Positions 16,182-24,905 of a DNA stretch of 64,000 nt are shown here, in pieces. The notes beneath the pieces were generated by a model. It did no database searches, was not told the origin of the DNA, and worked only from the letters and a program-made list of their open reading frames with translations. The position numbers and the translations under genes were made by a program. The stretch comes from Lentzea fradiae. GTDB taxonomy: Bacteria > Actinomycetota > Actinomycetes > Mycobacteriales > Pseudonocardiaceae. The stretch is taken from contig NZ_FNCC01000014.1 of the NCBI RefSeq assembly GCF_900100955.1, positions 182,762 to 246,761 on the forward strand. Reading direction: 5' to 3'. Within the stretch, counting starts at the first letter, position 1, and every line of letters begins with the position of its first letter.

Positions 16182-16661
16182 GTGAAGAAGACCACCGCGC
16201 TCGTCGCGGCACTGCTGCTGGCCCTGACGGCCTGCGGCAACCAGCCCGCGGGGAACGAGCAGAAGCAGGACGACACGGCGGACATGGTCAAGTTCGCCCA
16301 GTGCATGCGGGAGAACGGCATCGACATGCCCGACCCCGGCAGCGGCGGCGAGGACATCGCGCTCGCCGTCCCCGGCGGCGACGCCGACGGCGAGAAGGTG
16401 GAGGCCGCCCACGAAGCCTGCAAGCAGCACCTGCCCAACGGCGGCGAGTTCAAGCCTCCGTCACCGGAGGAGCAGGACAAGATGCGCGAGCAGGCGAAGT
16501 GCATGCGGGACAAGGGCTACAACTGGCCCGACCCGAACTTCGACGGCGGCGGTGCCGGCGAGCCGATCGAGCTGCCCGACCTCGCCGACGAGAAGGTCAA
16601 GCAGGACATGAAGGACTGCGGCCTCGGCGAGGGCATGATGGTGAGCGGGTCCACCGGATGA
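16182..16661 (+). CDS. Lipoprotein with duplicated Cys/PDP module
   Basis: A 159-residue secreted lipoprotein: signal peptide MKKTTALVAALLLALTAC with the lipobox cysteine at 18. The mature part is a tandem duplication. QCMRENGIDMPDP (about 40-52) and KCMRDKGYNWPDP (about 106-118) each start a unit that ends in a second cysteine, with identical spacing (Cys41-Cys80 and Cys107-Cys146). This CMR-x-G-PDP unit is common in actinobacterial lipoproteins placed before MacB-like transporters. A role as a periplasmic sensor or substrate chaperone is my inference. Its stop overlaps the adaptor start (ATGA). Confidence 0.8.
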   Translation: MKKTTALVAALLLALTACGNQPAGNEQKQDDTADMVKFAQCMRENGIDMPDPGSGGEDIALAVPGGDADGEKVEAAHEACKQHLPNGGEFKPPSPEEQDKMREQAKCMRDKGYNWPDPNFDGGGAGEPIELPDLADEKVKQDMKDCGLGEGMMVSGSTG

Positions 16662-17710
16662 CCAGGCGCGGGAACAGGAAGGTCCTGGTCGCGGCCCTCG
16701 TCGCCGCCGTCGTGCTCGGCACCGGTTCGGTCGTCGTCCTCACCAGGCTCGCGGCCGACCAGGCCGCCGCCGCCCCGCTGCGGAACGCCCCGGCCAAGAC
16801 CGCGCAGGTGACCAGGACGAACCTGGCCGACCAGCAGTCGGTCACCGGCCAGCTCGCCTACGGCGCGGAACGCGTCCTCACCGGCCGCAAGGGCGGCACC
16901 GTCACCGGACTGCCCGCCACCGGCGCCGTCGTCGACCGCGGGCAACCGGTGTACTGGGCGGACGCCAAGCCGGTGCCACTGTTCCACGGCGGGCTGCCGC
17001 TCTACCGCGAGCTGGAGTCCGGCATGACCAACGGACCCGACGTGAGGGTGGTCGAGGAGAACCTCGCCGCGCTGGGGTTCGAGGACTTCGGCGAACCCGA
17101 CGAGAAGTTCACCTACTACACGGCCACCGCGCTGAAGAAGTGGCAGAAGGCCAACGGCCTGGAGCAGACCGGCAAGCTCAGCCCCGGCGACGTCGTCGTC
17201 CAGCCCGGCGCCGTCCGCGTGTCGTCGCTGACCGCCCAGCTCGGCGCCCCCGCCACCGGCGACCTGATGAAGGTGACCGGCACCGAGCGCGCCGTCACCG
17301 TCGAGCTGGAGCAGTCCAAGCAGCGCCTCGCGAAGCAGGGCGAGAAGGTCGAGCTGTCCATCAGCGGCGGCAAGACCACCACCGGCACCATCACCACCGT
17401 CACCCGCAAGCCCGGCGACGAGAACCAGGGCCAGAAACCGAAGATCGTCCTCACCATCTCCGTCGACGACGTCAGCGCCGCCGAGGGCCTCGACACCGCG
17501 AGCGTCACCGCGCTCTTCACCGTGGCGATGAAGCCGAACGTCCTCGCGGTCCCCGTCGGCGCCCTGCTCGCGTTGGACGAGGGCGGCTACGGCGTCGTCA
17601 CCGAGGACGGCAAGACGGTCCCGGTCACCGTCGGCATCTTCGCCAAGGGCAAGGTCGAGGTGCGGGGGGACGGTCTGCGCGAGGGCATGAAGGTGGTGAC
17701 CACCGAGTGA
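16658..17710 (+). CDS. Efflux adaptor with peptidoglycan-binding domain
   Basis: A 350-residue HlyD/MacA-like adaptor. An N-terminal membrane anchor (VLVAALVAAVVLGTGSVVVL, about 9-28) is followed by the first half of a lipoyl-type hairpin (QQSVTGQLAYGAERVL). A peptidoglycan_binding_1 domain occupies about 118-170 (VRVVEENLAALGFED, then TATALKKWQKANGLEQTGKL). The rest is beta-barrel, ending DGLREGMKVVTTE. Such proteins link the ATP-driven permease to the cell wall in Gram-positives. It overlaps the ATPase gene by 4 bases. Confidence 0.87.
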   Translation: MTRRGNRKVLVAALVAAVVLGTGSVVVLTRLAADQAAAAPLRNAPAKTAQVTRTNLADQQSVTGQLAYGAERVLTGRKGGTVTGLPATGAVVDRGQPVYWADAKPVPLFHGGLPLYRELESGMTNGPDVRVVEENLAALGFEDFGEPDEKFTYYTATALKKWQKANGLEQTGKLSPGDVVVQPGAVRVSSLTAQLGAPATGDLMKVTGTERAVTVELEQSKQRLAKQGEKVELSISGGKTTTGTITTVTRKPGDENQGQKPKIVLTISVDDVSAAEGLDTASVTALFTVAMKPNVLAVPVGALLALDEGGYGVVTEDGKTVPVTVGIFAKGKVEVRGDGLREGMKVVTTE

Positions 17711-18357
17711 TCACCGTCGACCACGCGAGCCGCACCTACCCCGGCGGCGTGCAGGCGCTGCGCGACGTGTCCCTGTCCGTGCGAAGCGGCGAGATGCTGG
17801 CCATCGTGGGCCCGTCCGGCTCGGGGAAGTCGACGCTGCTGCACCTGATGGGCACCCTCGACAAGCCGACCAGCGGCACCGTCGAGATCGACGGTCACGA
17901 CGTGTCCTCGTTGTCCGACAACGCCTTGTCCGCGCTGCGAGCCCGCACCATCGGCTTCGTGTTCCAGCAGTTCTTCCTCACCGACGGCCTGTCCGCGATC
18001 GAGAACGTCGCCTCCGGCCTCGTCTACGCCGGAGTCCCGCGCTCGAAACGGCGGGCGATGGCGATGTCCGCTTTGGACAGAGTGGGCCTGCTGCACCGCG
18101 CACTGCACAAGCCGCACGAGCTCTCCGGCGGCGAACGCCAGCGCGTCGCGATCGCACGGGCCGTCGTGAACACGCCCGGCATCCTGCTGGCCGACGAGCC
18201 GACCGGGAACCTGGACACGCGCACCGGCGCCGGGGTGCTGGAACTGCTGGAGAGCCTCAACGCCGACGGCACGACGGTCGTGATGATCACGCACGACCGC
18301 GACATCGCGGCCTGGGCCCCGCGCCGCGTCGAGGTCCGCGACGGGGTGATCCTGTGA
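17707..18357 (+). CDS. MacB/LolD-type ABC ATPase
   Basis: A 216-residue ATPase with Walker A GPSGSGKST, Q-loop FVFQQFFL, signature LSGGERQR, Walker B ILLADEPTGNLD and switch His in ITHD. These are all intact and typical of the MacB/LolD/FtsE group, which drives mechanotransmission rather than classical transport. The GTG start overlaps the adaptor stop and its own stop overlaps the permease start, so four genes (lipoprotein, adaptor, ATPase, permease) are translated as one chain. Confidence 0.93.
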   Translation: MITVDHASRTYPGGVQALRDVSLSVRSGEMLAIVGPSGSGKSTLLHLMGTLDKPTSGTVEIDGHDVSSLSDNALSALRARTIGFVFQQFFLTDGLSAIENVASGLVYAGVPRSKRRAMAMSALDRVGLLHRALHKPHELSGGERQRVAIARAVVNTPGILLADEPTGNLDTRTGAGVLELLESLNADGTTVVMITHDRDIAAWAPRRVEVRDGVIL

Positions 18358-19499
18358 TCGACCTCCTCCGCCTCGGGTTCTTCGGCATGCGGACCCGCCC
18401 CGTCCGCGCCGTCCTCTCCGCGCTGGGCATCGCGATCGGCATCGCCGCGGTGGTCGCGGTCGTCGGCATCCCGGCGTCGAGCGCGGCGGCGTTGCGGGAC
18501 AAGATGTCCAGGCTGGGCACCAACCTGCTCACCGCCGCGCCCGGCCAGGACTTCTTCGGCGCCGACGCGAAGCTGCCGGAGACGGCCGTGCCGATGGCCA
18601 AGCGGATCGGGGCCGTGTCGGCGGCCAGCGCCACCGGGCAGCTGTCCGCGAAGGTGCGCAAGAACGACCTCGTGCCGGAGAGCGACACGCTCGGGTTGCA
18701 GGTGCAGGCTGCGGAGCAGGACCTGCTGAAGGTGCTGAACGCCGAGGTCCGCGCCGGCCGGTGGCTCACGCCGGGCGAGCGGACGGTGGTGCTCGGGGGC
18801 ACCGCCGCGGCGCGGCTCGGTGTCGGCAAGCCCGGTGTGCAGGTGTGGATCGACGGCCAGTGGTTCACGGTCGTCGGCGTTCTCGGGCCGTTGCCGCTGT
18901 CTCCGGAGATCGACAGGTCGGTGCTGGTCGGCTGGGAGGCGGCGAAGGAGGTGTTCGGCTTCACCGGCAACGCGAGCACCGTCTACGTGCGCACGAGCGA
19001 GGACCAGGTCGACAACGTCCGCGAGCTGCTCGGGCCGACGTTGAACCCGCAGCGGTCCAACGAGGTCAGGGTGTCCAGGCCGTCGGAGGCGCTGGAGGCT
19101 CAGCAGTTGGCGGAGAACTCCTACAACGCGTTGTTCCTCGGCCTTGGCGGGGTCGCGTTGCTGGTGGGCGGCGTCGGCGTGGCGAACACGATGGTGATCT
19201 CGGTGCTGGAACGCCGCCGCGAGATCGGCCTGCGCAGGGCGCTCGGGGCGACCCGGCGGCAAGTCAGGTGGCAGTTCCTCACCGAGTCGGTGCTGTTGTC
19301 CGGGCTCGGCGGGCTGGTCGGCGTGGTCGTGGGGATCGCGGTCACCGCGGGGTACTCGATCAGCCAGCGGTGGCCTGCGGCACTGCCCTGGCCTGCCCTG
19401 CTCGGGGGAGTGGGCTCGGCCGTCGTCATCGGCGCCATCGCCGGCGTCTACCCGGCGGTGCGGGCGGCACGCCAGTCGCCCACCGACGCCCTCGCCTGA
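18354..19499 (+). CDS. MacB-like ABC permease
   Basis: A 381-residue permease with the MacB/FtsX layout. One N-terminal transmembrane helix (RAVLSALGIAIGIAAVVAVV) leads to an extracytoplasmic domain of about 200 residues (starting AAALRDKMSRLGTNLL, the MacB periplasmic core). Three C-terminal helices end in GAIAGVYPAVRAARQSPTDALA, the diagnostic family terminus, and carry the ERRREIGLRRALGATRRQV coupling segment. With the adaptor and ATPase it should export a small molecule or peptide. Confidence 0.93.
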   Translation: MIDLLRLGFFGMRTRPVRAVLSALGIAIGIAAVVAVVGIPASSAAALRDKMSRLGTNLLTAAPGQDFFGADAKLPETAVPMAKRIGAVSAASATGQLSAKVRKNDLVPESDTLGLQVQAAEQDLLKVLNAEVRAGRWLTPGERTVVLGGTAAARLGVGKPGVQVWIDGQWFTVVGVLGPLPLSPEIDRSVLVGWEAAKEVFGFTGNASTVYVRTSEDQVDNVRELLGPTLNPQRSNEVRVSRPSEALEAQQLAENSYNALFLGLGGVALLVGGVGVANTMVISVLERRREIGLRRALGATRRQVRWQFLTESVLLSGLGGLVGVVVGIAVTAGYSISQRWPAALPWPALLGGVGSAVVIGAIAGVYPAVRAARQSPTDALA

Positions 19500-19511
19500 C
19501 CCGCCCCGCAA

Positions 19512-19564
19512 CGCACGCGGGGGCCCTTCGTACTGTCACATAGTACGAAAGGCCCCCGCGTGCG
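19512..19564. terminator. Bidirectional terminator, member of a repeated hairpin family
   Basis: A stem of about 23 bp with one mismatch surrounds a 7-base loop; the apex reads CGTACT-GTCACAT-AGTACG. It separates the permease from the convergent serC gene. A similar element with nearly the same apex lies at 38791-38846. Confidence 0.78.
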
Positions 19565-19569
19565 GTTGG

Positions 19570-20697
19570 TCAGAGCTGGCCGACTACCCAGTCGACGGCC
19601 TGCGTGAGGATCGTGACGTCGTCCGGCTCGATGGCCGGGAACATCGCGACCCGCAGCTGGTTCTTGCCGAGCTTGCGGTACGGCTCGACGTCCACGATGC
19701 CGTTGGCGCGCAACACCTTCGCGACGGTCGCGGCGTCCACGTCGTCGGAGAAGTCGATCGTGCCGACGACCTGCGACCGGTCCTGGGCCTTCTCGACGTA
19801 CGGCGAGGTGTACGCGGTCTTCTCGGCCCAGCTGTACAGCCGGTCGCTGGAGTCCTTGGTGCGCGCGACGGCCCAGTCGAGGCCGCCGTTGCCGTTGATC
19901 CAGTCGATCTGGTGCGCCAGCAGGAACAGCGTGGCGACCGACGGCGTGTTGTACGTCTGGTCCTTGGTGGAGTTGTCGAGCGCCGTCGGCAGCGACAGGA
20001 ACTCCGGCACCCAGCGGTCCTTGAGCTCCTCGACGCGCTCCAGCGCCTTCGGCGACATCAGCGCGAGCCACAGGCCGCCGTCCGAGGCGAACGACTTCTG
20101 CGGCGCGAAGTAGTAGACGTCGAAGTCCTCGGCCTTGACCGGCAGGCCACCGGCGCCGGACGTGGCGTCGATCGCGATCAGCGCGTCACCCGAGCCCTCC
20201 GGCCGCAGGACCGGCATGGCCACACCGGTCGAGGTCTCGTTCTGCGCCCAGCCGACCAGGTCGGCTCCCTCGGCGTAGAACAGCTCGGGCGCCGTGCCCG
20301 GCTCGGCCTTGGTGACCAGCGAGTCCTTCAGGAACGGCGCGGTCTGCGTCACCTTGGCGAACTTGGACGAGAACTCGCCGTTGGTGAAGTGCTGCGCGGT
20401 CTCGCGGACCAGCCCGAACGACGCCGCGTCCCAGAACGCCGTGGTGCCACCGTTGCCGAGCACGACCTCGTACCCGTCGGGCAGCCCGAACAGCTCGCGC
20501 AGTCCGGACCGGACGCGGCCGACGAGGTTCTTGACGGGCTTCTGCCGGTGAGACGTGCCGAGCAGCGCGGCACCCTCGAACGCGAGGGCCTGCACGGCCT
20601 CGGGACGCACCTTGGACGGTCCACAGCCGAAGCGGCCGTCGGACGGCTTGAGCTCGGCGGGAAGCACCAACGAGGTCGGATCGGCGGTCTGGGTCAT
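19570..20697 (-). CDS. serC: Phosphoserine aminotransferase
   Basis: A 375-residue PLP enzyme that converts 3-phosphohydroxypyruvate and glutamate to phosphoserine in serine synthesis. The N-terminus has the actinobacterial form FGCGPSKVRPEAV; the cofactor lysine is Lys201 in APQKSFASDGG; AIDATSGAGG and TYNTPSV contribute to the phosphate and substrate pocket. Length is normal for the mycobacterial-type subfamily. SepH-serC linkage is conserved in actinobacteria, here with an efflux operon inserted between. Its promoter must lie in the 197 bases before the NarL-type regulator gene, a stretch where I see no other gene. Confidence 0.95.
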   Translation of the reverse strand: MTQTADPTSLVLPAELKPSDGRFGCGPSKVRPEAVQALAFEGAALLGTSHRQKPVKNLVGRVRSGLRELFGLPDGYEVVLGNGGTTAFWDAASFGLVRETAQHFTNGEFSSKFAKVTQTAPFLKDSLVTKAEPGTAPELFYAEGADLVGWAQNETSTGVAMPVLRPEGSGDALIAIDATSGAGGLPVKAEDFDVYYFAPQKSFASDGGLWLALMSPKALERVEELKDRWVPEFLSLPTALDNSTKDQTYNTPSVATLFLLAHQIDWINGNGGLDWAVARTKDSSDRLYSWAEKTAYTSPYVEKAQDRSQVVGTIDFSDDVDAATVAKVLRANGIVDVEPYRKLGKNQLRVAMFPAIEPDDVTILTQAVDWVVGQL

Positions 20698-20894
20698 GTG
20701 GTCACGCCTCCGGGGCGGTGGACTGTGCTGAACGGACCTGACCGGCGCCGTTGCCGGAGTTCACAGTGTTGCAGGCCGGTGGCGGGGACGTGTCGGGCGG
20801 GTGTCGTGGGTCACTCGAGGTGCGTCTGACACGGGGTCCCGGCCAGGCCCTCCGGGAACCGGCGAACAACACCGAACGCCCGCGTGACGTGCGG

Positions 20895-21497
20895 TTACCG
20901 GAGCATGCCCCGGTCCATCGCCGTCGTCACCGCCGCCGTCCGGTCCGACACTCCCAGCTTGTTGAACACCCGCAGCAGGTGCGTCTTCACGGTCGCCTCC
21001 GAGATGAAGAGCTCCCGCCCGATCTCCGCGTTCGACAGCCCCTTCGCGACCAGCCGCAGCACCTCGGCCTCCCGCGCGGACAGGGGAGGCGTCCGCACCT
21101 GCCCGACGACCTTGGCGACCATCGACGGCGCCAGCACGGTCTCGCCCCGCGCCGCCGCGCGGATGGCCGCGATCAGGTCCTCGGTCGTCGAGTCCTTCAG
21201 CAGGTAGCCGGACGCACCGGCCTCCACGGCGCGCAGGATGTCCGAGTCGGTCTCGTACGTGGTCAGCACCAGCACCCGCGGGCCGGTGCCGGCGATCCGG
21301 GCGGTCGCGGCCACACCGTCCATCCCGGGCATGCGCAGGTCCATCAGCACGACGTCCGGCTTGAGCAGGGCCGCCTGGTCGACGGCCTCCTGGCCGGACC
21401 CCGCGTCGCCGACCACCTCCAGGTCGTCGGCGACGAGCATCCCGCGCAGTCCCCTGCGCACCACGGGGTGGTCGTCCACCAGCAGGATCCTGATCAC
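20895..21497 (-). CDS. NarL/LuxR-family response regulator
   Basis: A 200-residue regulator: receiver domain with DDHPVVRRG, phospho-acceptor Asp in VVLMDLRMPGMDG, and Lys in GYLLKDS; then a LuxR helix-turn-helix LSAREAEVLRLVAKGLSNAEI followed by ISEATVKTHLLRVFNKLGV. The GTG start overlaps the kinase stop (GTGA). It is the last gene of a four-gene ABC exporter/two-component operon, like DesKR- or BceRS-type self-contained regulation. Confidence 0.93.
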   Translation of the reverse strand: MIRILLVDDHPVVRRGLRGMLVADDLEVVGDAGSGQEAVDQAALLKPDVVLMDLRMPGMDGVAATARIAGTGPRVLVLTTYETDSDILRAVEAGASGYLLKDSTTEDLIAAIRAAARGETVLAPSMVAKVVGQVRTPPLSAREAEVLRLVAKGLSNAEIGRELFISEATVKTHLLRVFNKLGVSDRTAAVTTAMDRGMLR

Positions 21498-22549
21498 AGC
21501 GGCACCTCCACCAGCACCGACGCACCCTCGTCGGTCGTGAGCGACAGCGTGCCACCCACCTGTTCGAGCCGTGCGCGCATGCCCCGCAGGCCGAAGCCCT
21601 CCGGGGCGTCGCCGAAGCCGCGGCCGTCGTCGCGCACCTCCAGGGACACGCCGTCCGGGTCGTAGCGCAGCACCACGTCCACGCTGGACGCCTCGGAGTG
21701 GCGTGCCACGTTCGCCAGCGCTTCCTGGACGGTGCGGACCAGCACCACGTCGACGGACGTGGCCAGGGGCACGGGGTCGCCGATCACGCGGAACGTCGAC
21801 GGCACCGGAGCGGCGGAGACCAGGCGGCGCAACGCGTCCTCCACAGTGGAACCGTCCAGAGGGGACGGTGCGTTGGAGGCGACGAGAGCCCGTGCCTCGC
21901 GCAGGTTCTCGCGGGCGGTCCGCAGTGCCAGCTCGACGTTCGGCTGGGCGCCCTGCAACAGCGTGATGATCGACGTGAAGCCCTGCGCCAGGGTGTCGTG
22001 GATCTCCGCCGACCAGCGCGCCCGTTCGGCCTCGATGGTCAGCGCCTCGATGCGTTGCAGCAGCTCGCCGCGTTGCGCGTTCTGCTGCGCGATGCGGCTG
22101 ATGGCCCAGCCGAACGCCTGCGAGAAGCTGACGATCAGCAGCGCGGCGGGCCACGGCAGGGCGGGCTGGGCGCCCGCGGCCCAGGTCAGGATCTGCGGGG
22201 TGAAGACGAACAGCACCATCGGCAGGAACGCCCAGGTGGTCGGCAGGACCATGTAGACCTGCGGGACCAGGCCGAACAGGGCGAAGGTCGCGTTGCCGCT
22301 GAACCAGACCGCCGGGGCGAACGTCGCGAGCGACCCGGCGGCGTAGACGAGGCCGCGCCAGTCCTCCACCTCGCGCTGCATGAGCTTCCTGCCGTAAGCG
22401 AGGAACCACAGGCCGTTGAGGGCCAGCAGCCCTGCCGACGTGAGCCGGTCGGCGAGGCCGCCGGTGTCGATGAGGATCAGGACGAGCGCGGTGGCCTGGG
22501 TGATCGCGAAGAGCACGTACCAGGTGATCAGCGACTGGTGTTGCTCCAC
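21494..22549 (-). CDS. NarL-type sensor histidine kinase
   Basis: A 351-residue kinase with about five or six transmembrane helices in residues 8-145 and no large extracytoplasmic domain, so it probably senses the membrane or its partner transporter. The HisKA_3 dimerisation helix has the phospho-accepting His in ARWSAEIHDTLAQGFTSII. The ATPase domain has VQEALANVARHSEASSV and DDGRGFG, then GFGLRGMRARLEQVGG. The GTG start lies inside the permease gene (22-base overlap), showing translational coupling. Confidence 0.9.
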   Translation of the reverse strand: MEQHQSLITWYVLFAITQATALVLILIDTGGLADRLTSAGLLALNGLWFLAYGRKLMQREVEDWRGLVYAAGSLATFAPAVWFSGNATFALFGLVPQVYMVLPTTWAFLPMVLFVFTPQILTWAAGAQPALPWPAALLIVSFSQAFGWAISRIAQQNAQRGELLQRIEALTIEAERARWSAEIHDTLAQGFTSIITLLQGAQPNVELALRTARENLREARALVASNAPSPLDGSTVEDALRRLVSAAPVPSTFRVIGDPVPLATSVDVVLVRTVQEALANVARHSEASSVDVVLRYDPDGVSLEVRDDGRGFGDAPEGFGLRGMRARLEQVGGTLSLTTDEGASVLVEVPL

Positions 22550-23340
22550 CTGAACGTCCTGGCGACGAGCACCAGGCCGATGACCGTCCACGCCCCGAGC
22601 ACCAGCGCGGTCCTGCCCAGCTCCCATGATCCCGCCGCCTCCATGACCGCGTAGCCGTCGTCCAGTGCGAACACCGAACGGAAACCCTGACACACCCACT
22701 TCAGCGGGAAGAACGATCCCACCGTCCGCAGCGACTCGGGCAACGCCGACTGCATGATGAACACGCCGCTGAGGAACTGCAGCACGACGTACGGCAGGTT
22801 GAACACGCCCGCCGCGGTCTTGGTGGACTTCGCGAGCGCGCTCAGGGCGACACCGATCAACGAGCACGCGATGACGCCGAGCGAGAACACCCACGCGAAC
22901 GTCAGCCACTTGTCCAGGCTGGTCGGCAGCTGCAGGTCGAACCGCACGATGCCGACGACGGCGAGCAGCGCCGCCTCGACCAGGCTGGACACGAAGACCA
23001 GGACGATCTTGCCGATGAAGTAGGACGTGAACGGCATCGGCGTGCCGCGCAACCGTTTGAGCGTGCCGTCCTCGCGGTCGCCCACGACGCTCATGCCCAG
23101 CCCGACGAACGACGTCGAGATGATGCCCGCGCCGATCATGCTGGCCGCGAACATCTGCGCCGCCGCGGCCTCCTTCACGTACACGGTGCCGAGCAGCAGC
23201 ATCAGCACGGCGGGCAGCGACACCGTGAAGATGAGGTTCTCCTTCTGCCGGAAGAACTCCCGCAGCTCGCTGCCGCCCCTCGCGAGGCCGAGCCGCAGGG
23301 GCGAGGGCAGGGCCGGTCGCGTGGTGGTCGCCGTGGTCAT
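22528..23340 (-). CDS. ABC-2 type permease (DrrB-like)
   Basis: A 270-residue membrane protein with six hydrophobic segments. An amphipathic start (RGGSELREFFRQKENLIFTV) leads into helices such as LPAVLMLLLGTVY and ISTSFVGLGMSVVGDREDGTLKRLRGTP; the latter carries the ABC-2 motif joining helix 2 to the cytoplasmic loop. A later segment LPYVVLQFLSGVFIMQSALPE is also typical. It pairs with the ATPase immediately upstream through an ATGA overlap. Drug or lipid export is likely, the substrate unknown. Confidence 0.9.
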   Translation of the reverse strand: MTTATTTRPALPSPLRLGLARGGSELREFFRQKENLIFTVSLPAVLMLLLGTVYVKEAAAAQMFAASMIGAGIISTSFVGLGMSVVGDREDGTLKRLRGTPMPFTSYFIGKIVLVFVSSLVEAALLAVVGIVRFDLQLPTSLDKWLTFAWVFSLGVIACSLIGVALSALAKSTKTAAGVFNLPYVVLQFLSGVFIMQSALPESLRTVGSFFPLKWVCQGFRSVFALDDGYAVMEAAGSWELGRTALVLGAWTVIGLVLVARTFRWSNTSR

Positions 23341-24161
23341 TTGATCAGCTCCAGGTAGACGTCTTCCAGCGACGGGCGGGTGACGGTCAGCTCGGCCGGC
23401 TCGCCGTGGCGCGCCAGCTCGGCGATGGTCTTGGCGGGTTCGGAGGTGCGGATCTCGGTGTAGCCGCCGGCGGCGAGGTACCGGACCGTGGCGTCGGCGT
23501 TGGCGCGTCCGCCCAGCGTGCGCGGGGTGCCCTCGGCGACGATCCGGCCACCGGCGAGCACGGCCACGCGGTCGGCGAGCGCCTCGGCCTCGTCGAGGTA
23601 GTGCGTGGTCAGCAGGATCGTGGTGCCCTCGGCGGCCAGCCGCTTCACGAGACCCCAGAACTGGCGCCGCGCCTCGGGGTCGAACCCCGTGGTCGGCTCG
23701 TCCAGGAAGACGAGCTCGGGGCGGCCGATGATGCCGAGCGCCACGTCCAGCCGCCGCCGCTGCCCGCCGGACAACGTGCCGACGCGCGCCTTCGCCTTCT
23801 CCGTGAGCCCGACGAGGTCGATGACCTCCTCCGGGTCGCGCGGGTCGGCGTAGTACCCGGCGTAGTGGCGGACGGCCTCGCGCACGGTCAGCGTCGCGGC
23901 GTCCGTCGCGCTCTGCAGCACGATGCCGAGCTTCGAACGCCACTCCCGGCCGCCCTCGGCCGGGTCGACGCCCAGCACGCTCACCTCGCCCCCGTCGCGG
24001 TCGCGGTGCCCCTCCAGGATCTCCACGCTCGTGGTCTTCCCTGCCCCGTTCGGGCCGAGCACGGCGAACACCTCGCCGCGAGCGACGTCGAGGTCCACCC
24101 CCGCCACCGCCCGATGGCCCTTGTAAGCCTTGGTCAGGCCCCTCACCCGGATCGCGTTCAT
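23337..24161 (-). CDS. ABC ATPase (DrrA/CcmA-like)
   Basis: A 274-residue ATPase: Walker A GPNGAGKTT, Q-loop GIVLQSAT, signature LSGGQRRR, Walker B LVFLDEPTTGFD, and switch His in LLTTHYLDEAEAL. A C-terminal extension (about 215-274) ending in RPSLEDVYLELI is typical of the DrrA exporter group. It is the first gene of a minus-strand operon ATPase - permease - kinase - regulator in which every junction overlaps, so transport and sensing are produced together. Confidence 0.93.
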   Translation of the reverse strand: MNAIRVRGLTKAYKGHRAVAGVDLDVARGEVFAVLGPNGAGKTTSVEILEGHRDRDGGEVSVLGVDPAEGGREWRSKLGIVLQSATDAATLTVREAVRHYAGYYADPRDPEEVIDLVGLTEKAKARVGTLSGGQRRRLDVALGIIGRPELVFLDEPTTGFDPEARRQFWGLVKRLAAEGTTILLTTHYLDEAEALADRVAVLAGGRIVAEGTPRTLGGRANADATVRYLAAGGYTEIRTSEPAKTIAELARHGEPAELTVTRPSLEDVYLELIK

Positions 24162-24305
24162 GGGGAAGATCCTGCTGCTCGGCACCCCTCTCGCGGGACG
24201 ACCGCACCGCTGACCCCGGCTGTCAACCGGTCGATGGACACGCGTCTGTGTTTCAGCCGTGTTTCCACTCCACGATCTTGAGCTTTCCCGTGTTAGAACG
24301 GCCGG

Positions 24306-24905
24306 GTGCATCTGACGCCGCATGAACGCGACAAGCTCCTCGTGCACGTCGCCGCCGACGTGGCCCGGCGCCGCCTCGAACGCGGGGTGCTCCTCAACTA
24401 CCCCGAAGCCGTCGCGCTGGTCACCGACCACGTGCTGGAGGGTGCGCGGGACGGCCGCACGGTCAGCGAGCTGATGGAGAGCGGGCGCACCGTGCTCGCG
24501 CCGGAGCAGGTCATGCGGGGCGTGCCGGAGATGATCGACTCGGTGCAGGTCGAGGCGACCTTCCCGGACGGCACCAAGCTCGTCACCGTGCACCACCCGA
24601 TCGCCCCCTCCGGCGGACCGGCGCCCGGCGAGGTCGTCGTCGGCCCCGAGCCCGTCGAGCTCAACCCCGGCCGCCCGCGCGTGACGATGACCGTCGTCAA
24701 CGTCGCCGACCGGCCCGTCCAGGTGGGCTCGCACTTCCACTTCGCGTCGGTCAACACCGGCCTGGAGTTCGACCGCGAGGCCGCGTTCGGCTACCGGCTC
24801 GACATCCCGGCGGGCACCGCCGTGCGGTTCGAGCCCGGCGTCGAGCGCGAGGTCACGCTGGTTCCTTTGGCAGGCTTGAGGATCGTGCGGGGGTTGCAGC
24901 GATGA
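24306..24905 (+). CDS. ureAB: Urease gamma-beta fusion subunit
   Basis: A 199-residue fusion. Residues 1-100 are the gamma subunit (MHLTPHERDKLLVHVAADVARRR, then GLLNYPEA-like GVLLNYPEAVALVTDH, then VMRGVPEMID). Residues 105-199 are the beta subunit (PGRPRVTMTVVNVADRPVQVGSHFHF, then NPALEFDRE-like NTGLEFDREAAFGYRLDIPAGTAVRFEPG). The two domains join through a short Pro-rich linker (SGGPAPGE). Fused gamma-beta chains occur in Helicobacter and some actinomycetes. GTG start; the stop overlaps ureC by 4 bases. First gene of the urease operon. Confidence 0.95.
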   Translation: MHLTPHERDKLLVHVAADVARRRLERGVLLNYPEAVALVTDHVLEGARDGRTVSELMESGRTVLAPEQVMRGVPEMIDSVQVEATFPDGTKLVTVHHPIAPSGGPAPGEVVVGPEPVELNPGRPRVTMTVVNVADRPVQVGSHFHFASVNTGLEFDREAAFGYRLDIPAGTAVRFEPGVEREVTLVPLAGLRIVRGLQR

